From Batkoa obscura (lineage: Eukaryota > Entomophthoromycota > Entomophthoromycetes > Entomophthorales > Batkoaceae): a DNA stretch of 64,000 nt. The stretch spans positions 320,001-384,000 of the forward strand of contig JASVEC010000021.1 of NCBI GenBank assembly GCA_030770535.1, given 5' to 3'. Position numbers and translations under genes: made by a program. The notes under the pieces were generated by a model that saw nothing but the letters and a program-made list of their open reading frames with translations, was not told the origin of the DNA and ran no database searches. Below are positions 34,175 through 48,817 of the stretch, piece after piece; positions within the stretch are counted from its first letter, which is position 1, and every line of letters starts with the position of its first letter.

Positions 34175-34505
34175 TTGGATTTTTTTTAAAAGATGACGAA
34201 AATAATTTTGATTTTCTTGAAAATGACAAATGGTTAAACCAATTACACTTTATAATTAATTTAGTCCAAATATGCACTAATTTTTAGCTTATTTAAGAAC
34301 AAAAACTTGAAAGCTAAGCATCAAATTAGCGTAATAATAAGATTATTGATTATAAAAACCACCAATACATATTATAGATTTAAATTTTATATCTGTGGTA
34401 CGTAAATTTAATTCCAACTTTTAGTTTGATAAAAATATATATTCTTTATTAAAATTATGAAGTAAATTGTTAATTTTGAATCCAAGTTTAGTTAACTAAT
34501 AAAAG

Positions 34506-37029
<2,524 letters not shown>

Positions 37030-37922
37030 GAGATAAGTTTGATAATTGAAGTGGGTTATTAATACTTTTTAGAAGCTAAATTAGGAGAGAAATAGTATTA
37101 ATGAGTAGTTTTTTATTTCTCTAACTTTTATATTCTTTAATTTTAAAATGAATAAACTGACTCTATTGATTATAAAGTACGAAACGAAGCTTAAATAATT
37201 CTGATATCTAGAATTTTAATATCATTTTTAGAATTGTAACTTGTTAAATGAGTAATATTTACCACAATTTTTAAAAAGTTATTAAGTTTAGCTGTTTTTT
37301 CAAATTAAGCTAGATAAAAAAGTGGACAAAATACTGAAAAAAAAGCATACTCAAATGTAAACTAGAACTTTAAAAGCTTCTATTTGTAAAAATAAGATTA
37401 TTTATTTTAAGATTTTAAAATCTAAAAATATACTTGAAAATTTATTCAAATCATAAATTTCAAGCTTAAAATAGTGAAATAGTCAGAGCACTTGAATTTG
37501 AAATTAATTTATACTAAAAAAATATGACATCATAATTCAATAACCTAATTTTATTCCGTTATAAATTTTTATATTTATTTTATTTTATTTTACTTTATTA
37601 TCAATAATAATAATATTAAAGGTAATATAAAATAATCAATTTAACGATCATTGTCCTTTATAATTTTTTAGTTAAAAATTGAAATACTTAATAGTTCTAA
37701 TTTTCAACCATTTAAATCAACAAAAACATAATAAACTTAAAATAAACACTGGAGTTTTTGAAGACTTTAAATTTTTGAGCCAATCAAATCCTATCTTAAT
37801 ATTAAAATATCGAAACTTAGCTTAACCGGTAACTAACGAATTCAACCATTTTCAAGTGGAATATTTTTAAAATTATTGTGTTTTTTTATTTATTATTTTC
37901 ATTTTAAAAAGAAAAAAGAAAA
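37030..37922. other. intergenic, LIM gene promoter
   Basis: 890 bp, almost all A/T runs. No gene or family repeat. The 70 bp before 37923 are T-rich, then AAAAAGAAAAAAGAAAAATGG at the start. Confidence 0.4.
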
Positions 37923-40468
37923 ATGGGATTTTGTACCAGTTGTGGTGAATTAGCGAATACTCCTAGATGTCCAAGATGTAAAGGAAAAGTATCAAGTAAG
38001 AATGAAACCAATATTTATTTTTTATTTTTATTAATGGATTATTTATTTAGCGGCTACAGCTTCTGGATTAACAAATAGAGACGCTTGGTCTGCAACGTAA
38101 ATATTAATTATATATACATTAATAATAATAATAATAACAAATCTTTTAAAAAGATATTTGGATAAACCACAAAATAAAACATATGCACCCAACTTAAATA
38201 AATTAACTAAAAAACAAAGTATTGATAGCTCACTTAATTCGGACAAATTGGAGCAGGATACATTATCAATTGCTAGCTCTATTAAGGTATTAATTAAGCT
38301 AAAAGTTTTATGCTAGTATAATAATAATTTTTAATTTAGAAAGAGGAAGTTAAAACTAAAGAAATCTCAGTTAATAGACTAAGGGAGGGAAAATGGTAAT
38401 TTTAAAGTCATAAAGCTTGATTTTATTAATTAGTTAAAATAGTAATAAATGTTCATCAATGTTAAATTTGGGATCAGCTTTAACTATTGAATTTAATTCC
38501 AACCATTATCATCGAGTAATTAATTTTATTCTTTATTTAATATAATCTTATGGTTGTTTAGGCTTGTTTTATTTGTGAAACATGTTCCATACGATTGAAT
38601 CGATCTGGTTTTGAACTGGATGGAAAATTACAATGTAAAGATTGTTATGATAAACTAACAGCATCAACTCATTCTTCTCCTTCAATTAATACACCAGAGC
38701 AAGAAGTTGTTAGTTTAGAACATAAAGAAATTAACAAAGAAACAAAAGAAGATAACCCATTATTTATTAAACATCGACCAAGACATTCTTTTTCAGTTAA
38801 AGATTTGGAAAAAAATACCGAAAATTTATCAGATACATTAAAATTGTTAAATTTAGAAACCAAACCTTTAGAAAAAGAAGATGTTTCTAATTTAGTATCA
38901 CCTTCTTATTCAAAAACATTTCAAAATTTACAACAATCAGTAAATAAAAGTAATTTACCATCAACTTCTATTCGCGGTAGACCAAGAAATGTATCTGAAA
39001 CTTCTAGTGGATTATCGTTTGCTGATTTAATGGCTAGTAGAAGAGGAAAAGATTTTAAAGGGCCAACTTTTTCAAGACGTCCAATTTCAATGTTATCTTT
39101 AGATTCAAAATCAAAAAGAACAAGTTTACCAGTTCAATCTAAAGGACCAAATATATCAAATAATTTATCGCAAATATCTCCATTAGCTAATGTTGACGAT
39201 AATAACTTATCTAAAAGATCTTCTATGTTTGTTAGAAATAATAATCAGCTATCCAATAACAACAATATACAAGATAATACTACTAATGAGCCAAAATCAA
39301 TGATTAATATTACTAAATCAAATGATTTAAGTAAACGATTTTCACTTAATAAGACACGTCCAATTTCATTTAATTTTAATGACAAAAATAACAAGAATAC
39401 TTTAATCGATGACTTAAAATTAGATAAATTAGATAAATTAGATAAATTAGATAAATTAGATAAATTAGACAATTCAGATTGGACAAAAAATATTAATTTA
39501 GAAATAAATGAAACTAAATTAAAAGTACCAATTGAGCCTTCAAATAATAATAATATAGTTAAAGAAAACTTAAATGTAGAAAAAGAATCAATTAGTAATG
39601 AAGTCAATAAAAAATTAAATTGTAATAAATGTCAACAATCTATAATTGATACTTGGTTTCGATTATTAGATGGACGAATTTTACATAAAGAATGCTTTAC
39701 TTGTAGATCATGTAATAAGTTATTTGAAGATGGTAAATATAGTGTTTATAATGATGAAGAATATCATGCAGAAGTAAGTAAATAACATAGATAAAACAAA
39801 ATTAACATTTAATCAATCTACTAATTTATTAACGTATTTTTTAATATAGTGTTTGTTACAAATGACCTTAAGTCCAATGTCTGATGTTACAGCAGAACCA
39901 GAAGATTTATGTGATTGCTGTAGTTCCATTATAACTGGACCATGTTTTACATTAACCAATGGTCGTCAATATCATCCTAAATGTTTTATTTGTTTTGGTT
40001 GTAAAAAACAATTTGATCAAGGTACTTATATTTCTCAAGATGGGAAAGAATATCATCGTGAAGTAAGTGTAATTTGACTTGATTGATTTGATTGTATTTA
40101 ACATATAATTATTTAGTGTTTACCTAAAAAAGATCAAGTCATGTGTGGCAAATGTAATAAGTTTATTGAAGGTGTATTTGTTACTAACAATGGCACCAAT
40201 TTTCATTCCGAGGTAACAAATTTTTATAAAAATAGTTATTAAAAAATAAATTAATTGATTAATTCTTTTATTTGTATAGTGTTTTAGATGTACTGGATGT
40301 AAAATAGTAATTACACCAAGCACACCATTTGGAGAAGTATCACAACAACCTTATTGTGAACCATGTTTAATTCAACAACATACATCTAGACAAGCTTCGT
40401 TTGCAGTATCAGCTGCGAGACAAGAACAAAGAAGATCTAAATCTACTTCTTTTTCACTTCATTCTTAA
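37923..40468 (+). CDS. LIM domain protein, paxillin/Pxl1-like
   Basis: Start ATGGGATTTTGTACC. The N-terminus is a small zinc ribbon, MGFCTSCGELANTPRCPRCK, typical of a class of fungal LIM proteins. Three short exons follow, then a partly degenerate LIM with HRACFICETC and LQCKDCYDKL. A ~330-residue low-complexity linker rich in Ser, Asn and Lys comes next, and then at least three LIM domains: CNKCQQSI..HKECFTCRSC, CDCCSSII..HPKCFICFGC, and CGKCNKF..HSECFRCTGC ending YCEPCLIQQH. Introns repeatedly fall just before the TGT that begins the second half or next LIM. Such proteins act as scaffolds at actin and Rho GTPase sites, as in cytokinesis or polarity (Pxl1). The stop is at 40466-40468. A 9-bp tandem repeat in the linker codes LDK units. 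Confidence 0.85.
39416..39469 (+). repeat. 9-bp tandem repeat TTAGATAAA coding Leu-Asp-Lys units
   Basis: Five to six near-perfect copies in the disordered linker of the LIM protein. Perfect DNA-level identity suggests recent slippage. Confidence 0.9.
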
Positions 40469-41095
40469 CTATTTTTTGTAAACATTTTCATTTTACCATT
40501 CATCTATTTTTAAATAATTATAATTGTATTTCTTTATTTAATTTGAATTGAATCGAATATTTGGGAGTGTTTTTTTTGACTCCATTATTTTTTCCATTTT
40601 TTAAGTGCTATTTAAGCGGAAAATTTATTAGTAAGATTCTTAAACACAGAAATACATCCCCATTTCATATTTTTATATCCGTTATCGTTTTAAGCAGTGC
40701 TTTTACATTTAAGATCTTGTTAAATTGGTTTATTCTATTATTAGTAAACTTTTATTTTTATTATTATGGAACTTTCTTTATCTTTTATTTAAATTTAATA
40801 AAAATCATAACTTAGAATTTTATAAGTAATTCTTTATATTTCAAACAAGAAGGGTTTGAAATCTAGGTTGACCCAAAATAATTTATAATAGATAAAACAT
40901 TAGAGAATCTTTAAGGATGTAGGATTTAGATTAATATCTTTTTAAAACTAAATCTATAAAATTATTTTAAATATTTTATAACAAATTAAACATAATAAAA
41001 ATTCCATAACGAAATTATTGAATATAAAGTAAAATTAAATAAGTAAATAGTTTATTAAAGATAGGGGTATAATTTAAAAAGTAATCTTAAATTTG
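40469..41095. other. intergenic between convergent genes, one MITE copy
   Basis: 630 bp between the LIM and Cdc4-like stops. It contains MITE copy 13 and otherwise AT-rich sequence. Confidence 0.5.
40559..40664 (-). mobile_element. MITE-like inverted-repeat element, copy 13
   Basis: Reads ATTTGGGAGTGTTTTTTTTG.. AAGTGCTATTTAAGCGG.. and ends AAATACATCCCCATT. Confidence 0.85.
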
Positions 41096-43389
41096 TCATC
41101 CTCGACTTGTAAAATTCATAATCTCAAGCCAAGTGGAATTATCTGTACTCACTGCTGCAACACAATGGGATTGATTCGACTTAATTTGCCATACCCCATT
41201 AACTTCTTCAACTAAATTTCTAACAAATTTCCCTGTTTTTGTATCCCAAAGCTTAATTCCTCCATCCGATCCAGAAACAATTCTAGATCCATTGACACTT
41301 ATTGACATAATGGCTGCTTGATGACCTTTGAAAGAATGAAGGCATTCAAATGTAATTGGATCCCAAACTCGAATTACAGCATCGGCCCCAGCTGAAACTA
41401 AATAATGTGGTGATAATTGCAAGAGTCCAACTAAACCATTATGATCTAATTTATTTTTAATATAGATCTTTATCATATAATATTGACTTACCACTAAGTA
41501 CATGAAGACATGCTCCACTTTCAATATCCCATACACGTATAGTATGATCTAAACTTCCACTAATACATCGCTTATTTTGGTGATCTAATACTACACTATA
41601 TACTTTGTTGTTATGTCCAGTTAAATGTTTTACCTCTTTACCACTACTGAGATCCCAAACTTTAACGGTGCTATCATAACTCCCACTAACAAGGCAATTC
41701 CCATGAGCTGCCAATGCTCTTACTGAAGCATTATGTCCAGAAAGTACATGTAATAAATAAGGATTTTCTTTATCAGCATGCTCAAAATCTTCATGTTCAT
41801 CCAATTCTGGAGAAGGTAAGCGCCATACCCTTAAATCAAAATCTCTCGAGCCAGTTACAAGTAAAGGACAAGTTGGCTCTTGCCTTTTGACAGTTCTATA
41901 CTGATCCTTTTCATAAACATCGACTGGGAGTACAATTTGTAAACATCTAATAGTACTAGTATGTCCATCAAAAACATGTGAACATATCCCATTTTTGAGA
42001 TCCCAAACTCTTACAGTTCGATCGGTAGACCCAGTAACCAAAGTGTTCCCAACAAATTGTAAGGTCCATACCCCTCCTTCATGCCCACAAAGTTCATGTA
42101 AAAGATCCCCACTATTAATATCATAGACCAAAACTGGGGAAGTTTCGGAGCCTATTACAAGTTTATGTTCATCAAACTGAAGACAAGTTATTACTTGGAC
42201 TTTTTCTATTTGAATTCTAATATGCTCTGGTTTGCCATTGTTCCAGTTTTTAATGGTTGAATAGCGTTCTTTATAAAGTGACATCCATGGTTTATTGCTC
42301 TCAAATTCTTTATAAAACGGTGTTATCCTTGAATGCTTAGTTATCAATCTTTTCACCTCAAGTTTGGTTAAAACATATTCCTCTTCGTTAAGTAGATCAT
42401 ATTCTGATTGATATCCAAGTCCCCATTTATTTAATACTCTAGGTGAAACTGGTTCTGGTTCAATAGCTAAAGCATCTGATTGAACTCTTCTCTTCCATAA
42501 AGCCACATCATTCTTAATGATATTGCTCCATCTTTTGCTTACTTGAGAGGAACTACATAGAGATTTTGCATCCAGTTTTCCAAATATATTTGTTAGTATT
42601 TCTGGAGGAAATATGGTTATAAAGTCTTGTTTCAAATTCGGTAACAAGTGTGAAGCAATAGCTTGTAGTGATTTGCGATTCATACGTCTTAATAAGTGAT
42701 TTACAAAGTAAATTTGAAGCTTCGGTGATAGTTCATCAAATTGATTGATGATTTTTGGAAATAAATCAAAAAAATCAGGGTCTGTTTGTGTTTCGGTTGG
42801 ACCTGGTTTGCTATTTTCTTGATTAGACAAAATAGATAAAGAGGGAGAGGGTGGAGCAAAAACATCGCTACATCCTTCTTCATTTAATGAAAAACTTGAT
42901 ATAGTATTTGGTTCAAGGTTTTCGAGTGTATCAGCTTGAATTTCATTTTCATGATTGACAAAATCTACTTCCAAATTAATATTAGAGCATAATTTCTTAA
43001 ATGGTATATTGTTATTAAATAACTCAAAGCTTTTGGCTGAAAAGCAATCTTCAGCAATACGTTTTTTATAATTTGGGATCATCTAAAATAAATTAGTAAA
43101 GTATAATTATAAATAAGGGAATAATTACTTTAGTTCCGTTAAGGCAGTAATTGTAACCTGAAGTACCTTTTTCAGTTGATTCAGTGAATTGATAATCCCC
43201 ATCCTCAAATTGAGCATTAAATTGAGTTAAATGTTTAGGAGTTTTTTTATTAGCTAATGGATATTCCTTCGACTTCTTAGTGCAAGGTATTTTAATCGAA
43301 CAAGAAGTCATAAATTGCTTATTTGACATCACCTCATTATTGCCGCCTTGAGTTGCTGTTCTTTTAACTTTATCATCCTCACTTCCCAT
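41096..43389 (-). CDS. CDC4: Cdc4/Fbw7-type F-box and WD40 protein
   Basis: Three exons (43129-43389, 41492-43082, 41096-41445) give 733 residues. The N-terminal ~250 residues are basic and Ser-rich. The F-box is IFPPEILTNIFGKLDAKSL, then SSQVSKRWSNIIKND. Beforehand lies a dimerisation-like segment (LQIYFVNHLLRRMNRKSLQ), as in Cdc4. Then seven or eight WD40 blades follow, for example GHEGGVWTLQFVGNTLVTG, DRTVRVWDLKNG, CLVSGSYDSTVKVWD, CISGSLDHTIRVWD and IVSGSDGGIKLWD. It should bind phosphodegrons and present them to SCF ubiquitin ligase, controlling cell-cycle factors such as Sic1 in yeast. The promoter is shared with Rrp4 (470 bp, divergent). Symbol by clear domain order and motif match. 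Confidence 0.92.
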
Positions 43390-43862
43390 GTTTATTTAAC
43401 TGTTAAAAATGATCCCCTTTTTTTCCTCCTTTCCACTTAAGTTCAATTTTGTTTATGCAATTTTTAAATTGTGCATTGGAATTAAAAATATATCAAAGCG
43501 ACCATCATTTAAACCAATGAAATGTTCAACTTTTACTATCTTGAAAAAATGAACAGTATAAAGCACCAACTGCTATTTAACAAAGTTCAACAATCTATTT
43601 TGATTTTGATTTAAGATATATTTTTGTTCTATGTAGTTATAAAAGAAAATTATTCTCTTCAAAAGCTTGTTTAATGACTATATCATTTTTTATAAAACTC
43701 TTTGTTATCTTGTATAATAAAACGAAGTATTAAAATACTACAGAATTCTTTTTATTTTCTTAATAAAATTAATTGATTGGACATCATCTTATTATTGAAA
43801 CTTTTTTAAATTTACTGTTAAAAAAGTATTTCCTTTTTTATTATTTTCAACTCAAATTAAAC
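43390..43862. other. divergent promoter region Cdc4-like / Rrp4
   Basis: 470 bp between two start codons facing away from each other. Pyrimidine tracts flank both starts. No TATA is obvious. Confidence 0.4.
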
Positions 43863-45171
43863 ATGACATTGAAATTCTTAAGTCCAGAAAATATACCAAA
43901 GCAAATAAGTTTAGAAGATGAAATAGTAAAGAAAGAGAACACCGATAAGAAAATTTTAGATGGTAAGGTGGTCACTCCTGGTGATGTTATTACTACAGAC
44001 TTAACTTTTATGAGGTAGTTTTAGTTTAAAAGTAATGATTTCAACTAAATGTCAATTTAAAGGGGTTTTGGTACCTATAAAGATGGAGATTGTATTAGAT
44101 CCTCGGTAGCAGGCACTGTTGGAGTATTAAATAAACTTATAACTGCTACTTCATTGAGGGCGAGGTAAGGAAATTAAGTCGAATATTGACAAAAATTAAT
44201 AAAATAGATATTCAGGAGAGATAGGAGATGTAGTGGTGGCAAGAATAACAGAGGTAACAACACAGATAGTCAATTTAATTTAAGACTAAACAAATCTAGG
44301 TCTCCCAAAAACGCTGGAAAGTAGATGTCAATTCTAGACAAGATGGTATTTTGTTACTTTCTTCAGTTATCTTGCCCGGTGGTGTTCAGGTATTTTGTTT
44401 TAATGTTTAGTGGTAATTATTTAATTTTATTTAAGAGAAGAAAATCTGAATCTGATGAACTTAAAATGAGACAATTATTAAGCGAAGGAGATTTATTGGT
44501 TGTAAGTATTTTTATTTTTCAAAAAGGTTGAAGAGAGTATAGAGACTGAATGCATTTTATTTGATTAAATAATGAGATTATTTTTAAAATGTTAGTATTA
44601 AAATGTGATTCTAGGCCGAAGTTCATGCTTTTTATGGTGATGCAATTTCACTACATACCCGTAGTATTAAATATGGAAAAGTAAGCTTATTTTGTTTTAT
44701 GCTTATTTATTAATACTATTTTAACAGCTTAGAAATGGTTGTTTAGTACAAATACCACCTTTATTAGTTCAACGTTCAAGATCTCATTTTGCGTTATTAT
44801 CATGTGGTGTTAATGTAATATTCGGATTAAATGGTTATATTTGGGTTAGTAAATATATCACGGACGAGATTGAAGAAATATCTGAAGATAATATATTCTC
44901 TTCAAAAAATGAGGTAATAAGATGCTAATCAGTAGCTAACAAATCTATAATACAAAATTAGGATATAACAGATACTGAAAGAGAAACAATTGCTAGAGTT
45001 GCAAATTGTATTAGAGCTTTAAGTATCTCCTCTGTACCTGTGTCTGAGACTTCTGTAAATTTTGCTTATGAGGCTTCATTACAATATGATACAAAAGAAT
45101 TGTTAATAACTTCATTTGCACAATCTGTTGCTTATGAAGCTTTAGAAAAAACAGCCATGATTAACTATTAG
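43863..45171 (+). CDS. RRP4: RNA exosome subunit Rrp4 (EXOSC2)
   Basis: About eight short exons. ATGACATTGAAATTC starts MTLKFLSPENIPKQ, then KVVTPGDVITTDLTFMRGFG, SVAGTVGVLNKLI, SLRARYSGEIGDVVVARITE, SQKRWKVDVNSRQDGILLL, SSVILPGGVQRRKSESDEL, MRQLLSEGDLLVAEVHAFY, SLHTRSIKYGKLRNG, and the KH part with FALLSCGVNVIFGLNGYIW. These S1 and KH motifs (MRG.G, RWKVD, LPGG, RRK..DEL.MR, NG.IW) are diagnostic of Rrp4, a cap subunit of the 3'-5' RNA exosome acting in nucleus and cytosol. The last exon extends through ERETIARVANCIRALSIS to TAG at 45169-45171. Many introns are 45-60 nt, and one is ~110 nt. Confidence 0.93.
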
Positions 45172-46063
45172 TAATTCTTATCATTATTGAAAAATAGCTT
45201 TGGTTTTATAGATTTTTTTTGAATTAAATAAGTTAATATCAAAGCTTTCTTTGTGGTTTATTCGGTACATTATTTTACGTGCAAAATAGTTAAAATGATT
45301 TAATTAAGTTTCAACTTTTTAAAAAGTAATGATGACTAAAACTGAAAACTACTAATTAAAATTCGATAACCAGATTAATTTTTATTATAAGTATAAATTA
45401 TATAATGACTACAATTATCTCAATACGCTTGAAATTTACGAAGAACAAATTGAACATATATATTCAGACTGTAAAATAGGTTATATGAGGGTGTTTTTTT
45501 ATTTAGTCACTTTCTCCATTTTTCAAGCGCTATTTGAATAGAATAATTGTTAGTAAAATTTTAAAAAATGATCCTTATATAATGTTTTTCATCTTTATAT
45601 TTTTTAGTTTCTGATGCAACAAAGTCGAGTTTATTGTGAATGGATTTTCTCGTTTAAGGATCTAATAGTAGTTCTATTACGATATCTTTGATATAAATAT
45701 GATTTGCATCAAACTTTATATTTTTAACACCTTGGTCATATAGTACATTATTAATAAACTATAATTATGTTGAAATTCTCATAGTTGCATTTTGTCATTC
45801 GCACATTGCACAATACATAAAGCTATTTAAGGTCAAAATGCTAAATATCAAAATGAATAATAAAATGAATTTGACAATTCATAGTTAACTAAAACTCCAA
45901 ACTTGGTGTAAGATTTTTAAATTTTTAAATTTAATGTTAACAAATAATTGGTTAAAATCAAAAAGGAACGTAGATAAAAATGATTGGGAAGAAAAACAAA
46001 TTTAAAAAAAAAGCTTTAAAACAAAAAAAAAATACTTAAACATTTTATTCTTTTTATAAAAAA
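45172..46063. other. intergenic with one MITE copy
   Basis: 890 bp between Rrp4 and Sec61-gamma. It contains copy 14 of the MITE family. The rest is AT-rich. The 50 bp before 46064 are A-rich, as upstream of other starts here. Confidence 0.45.
45482..45581 (-). mobile_element. MITE-like inverted-repeat element, copy 14
   Basis: Reads TATATGAGGGTGTTTTTTTA.. TTCAAGCGCTATTTGAATAG.. and ends AAAATGATCCTTATAT. Diverged copy. Confidence 0.75.
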
Positions 46064-46426
46064 ATGGAGAAAGTAAACGATTTAACTGAAGCTCCAAAAC
46101 ATTTCGTAAAAGAAAGTATTGAACTACTTGACCGTTGTGCTAAGCCTTCTCGTAGAGGTATATATTTATTGAAATTTATTTATTTAAATAGTTAAAACTT
46201 GAAACTAGAATTTATTCAAATTTCCCAAGCTGTAGCTGTTGGGTTCTTTATTATGGGTTTCATCGGCTATTTTGTCAAAGTAAGTTTTAAAGTTTATTTT
46301 TGTATTCGTCATTTATTAAATTATTATTAGCTTGTTCATATTCCTATCAATAATATCATTGTGTAAGTTTTGTTTTAATTTTAGCGAGATTTATTTGATT
46401 AATATTTTTTTAGCGGTGGTGCTTAA
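46064..46426 (+). CDS. SSS1: protein translocation channel subunit Sec61-gamma
   Basis: Four tiny exons (46064-46157, 46209-46279, 46331-46362, 46414-46426) join to a 69-residue protein. It reads MEKVNDLTEAPKHFVKES, LLDRCAKPSRREFIQISQ, AVAVGFFIMGFIGYFVKL, VHIPINNIIVGGA. This is a full-length SecE/Sec61-gamma: a cytosolic amphipathic helix with the CxKPxRxEF motif, one tail-anchor-like membrane helix, and the VHIPINNIIVGG end. It is an essential part of the ER Sec61 translocon. Each exon is far below usual ORF length cut-offs, and introns of 51 nt are all in frame with GT/AG ends. The last exon holds 13 nt. Confidence 0.95.
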
Positions 46427-47155
46427 ATAATAACTTGAGATACGAGCTATTTCTTTAACTATTATAAATTTTATCAACTAGTCTACCATCCTTTTTATTT
46501 TTTATAAGATAATACTTTAATATGTTTTATTTTTCAGTTTTAAAAAATAAATTAGTACTAGTAAATCTTGGTCGTTGAGTTTAAAAGTATTTTATATTAA
46601 AAGTGGTATTTTTAAAAGGAACAGTTGATATAAGGATTTAGGTTGATTTTATTTACAAATTGAACATAAACAACTGCAATAGGTTTTATCATACCTACAA
46701 ATCATATGTTTGTTTAATATCACATTTAAAGATATTTAAACAATAATAAAGATGTTGTATGTATAAATTCCTTCATATTGTTCTAATCTTAATTTTTATA
46801 AACACAAGATCCGTTTTGTATTTTTTAATTATGATAATATCAGCTAAATACTAAAGTTATCTACTTCAATCTTAATTTCATTTATTTATTTTCATAAACT
46901 ATTTCGACTTATTTCATAACATATGACGCTTGATCTAATTATATTTTATATAAACTACTATTTAAGATATGGGGATGTATTTCTGTATTTAAGAATTTTA
47001 CTAACAACCTTTCCGCTCAAATAGCGCTTAGAAGATGCAAAAAGTAATGAAATCAAAAAACCATCCTCATATAAATAAAATGAGAACATCAGTTAAGTAA
47101 TAATTAAATTTGAAAATTAAGCTTTAATCCTTTAATAATGAGTACAAAAAACAGG
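46427..47155. other. intergenic between convergent genes, one MITE copy
   Basis: 730 bp after Sec61-gamma and before the GDI stop. It contains MITE copy 15. Nothing else is recognised. Confidence 0.45.
46967..47073 (+). mobile_element. MITE-like inverted-repeat element, copy 15
   Basis: Reads GATATGGGGATGTATTTCTG.. CCGCTCAAATAGCGCTTAGA.. and ends AAAACCATCCTCATATA. Close to the consensus. Confidence 0.87.
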
Positions 47156-48817
47156 TTATAATTCTTCTTCAGAACGAGGACGTGGTTTTAAAACAAGTTC
47201 TTGACCAGTAACTCTTTTATATATGTCTTTAATATCATCACAAACGGTACCAAAGTGTGAAGTAGCATCATAAGATTTAGAAATAAAAATCTGTTCAACA
47301 GTACCATCATTCTCTGGTTCTAATAAATCACTTACATAAGTGAATCTAAAATTATTAGCTTCAATAGGATACAAGATTAAATTTAAATTACTTTTCATGA
47401 ATTGGACCCAAAAGTTTATAGGCTGGTTCTAATTCCTCATGAGGATTATCAGTTTCAACAATGGTGGATACAATGGCAAGGTAATAATCCTTAGCACAAA
47501 TGTTATGAGCTGAAGACACACAAGCAATATAAATGTCTTGTTTACGGCTAACTTGGTTTTGTGGGATAATAAGTTGCACGGAATCAGCATTATCAGTGTT
47601 TGGAATAGGAGCCTTTAAGAGACAGATTGAACGAACAACTTGCCCTACCTTCTTAACTTTATCAGAGAAGTAAGATGGATCACCAATAACTTGCTTAGCA
47701 CGAGCAACCTATATAAACAGGTTAATATCTTAGTTATTAGCATAATCACAACTGTAATACCTCATCACCAGAACGAACGCCGGCAAATTTACCATTTTCA
47801 ATTACAATCTCATCAACTTTTTTATCAAGCATATAAGTACCTCCATAAATAGCACTTAATCTAAATGATATACATTAATATACGCTTAATAGTTAATAAA
47901 TGATTGATGTACCTAGCAAAACCTTGAGGAAGTTCACCAAGGCCATAAAGAGGATAAATATATGGACTTTTACCATATCTTGCCATAGAGGAAACATAAA
48001 GCATGATCTTTTCATAAGTTTCAAAAGCTGGCTTAGTTAAATAGCTAAAATTCATAAGTAAACCAGATATAAAACAAGTATAAATAAATTACTCATCATC
48101 AAGCTGAAGAGCAAGAGCATGACCAATGAAATCCTGTGTACCAGGCTCAAGACCGAATTTCTTATATACTTCGGACATATTATCGGTATGAAGGTTTAAA
48201 CCTAGGAAAGATTAGATCGGATAAAAATTTATAAGTAAATCAAACTACCTTGATGGGTAGTTGAGTCTTGTGCATTATAATTTTGAATAAATTCAAAGAA
48301 TTTTTTAGCGCGTCTCTTTTCAAAGAGTCCCATGAGGGGAGAAGATAAAGCTTCCATTTCAGTGGCTGGAACTTTAGAGATTCTACCATCACGATATACA
48401 TAAGAGCCAGAAATTTGTTTAAATTCAAGATAACGAGTAACGTCAGTATGAAGAAGGATTTGGGTAAGTTGACCGTTAGCCATCATGAATTTAGGGATTA
48501 AATCAATAGAATAATCGCGGTCACGGCCAAGTTCTGCTGGTGGTTCGGAATTCTTGAATTTTTTGTAGATCTATTACATTATAAATATAAGCAAGTATAT
48601 TATTTAATAGTATTTACTTGAGTTAAATTTAAACTAGCACTCTCAGCACCATAATAGTCATTACGGTCCATGTGTAAAACTTTCTTTCCTTCAACGGAAA
48701 GGATACCAGATAAAACACACTCGGTTAAACCGGTACCAAGAATAATGACATCGTATTGCTCATCCTAGTCAACTGTTGAACATTTAAATTATAGGAAGTA
48801 ATTGTTTATTTTACCAT
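47156..48817 (-). CDS. GDI1: Rab GDP dissociation inhibitor
   Basis: The start codon stands alone in exon 1 (48815-48817). After a 50-nt intron (48765-48814) comes [20 protein letters not shown], the Rab GDI/REP FAD-like nucleotide motif. Then [87 protein letters not shown] and [15 protein letters not shown] (the GDI sequence-conserved regions) follow. The end is [19 protein letters not shown].. RSEEEL. About seven exons. It extracts GDP-bound prenylated Rab proteins from membranes and recycles them in vesicle traffic. The one-codon first exon is required because the next in-frame upstream codons contain a stop and ATGs nearby are out of frame. Confidence 0.93.

Noticed and set aside
39416-39469. 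Tandem repeat considered as a CRISPR or minisatellite array
   Set aside because: Units are 9 bp with no spacers and lie in frame inside a coding exon. No CRISPR-like array exists in the window.
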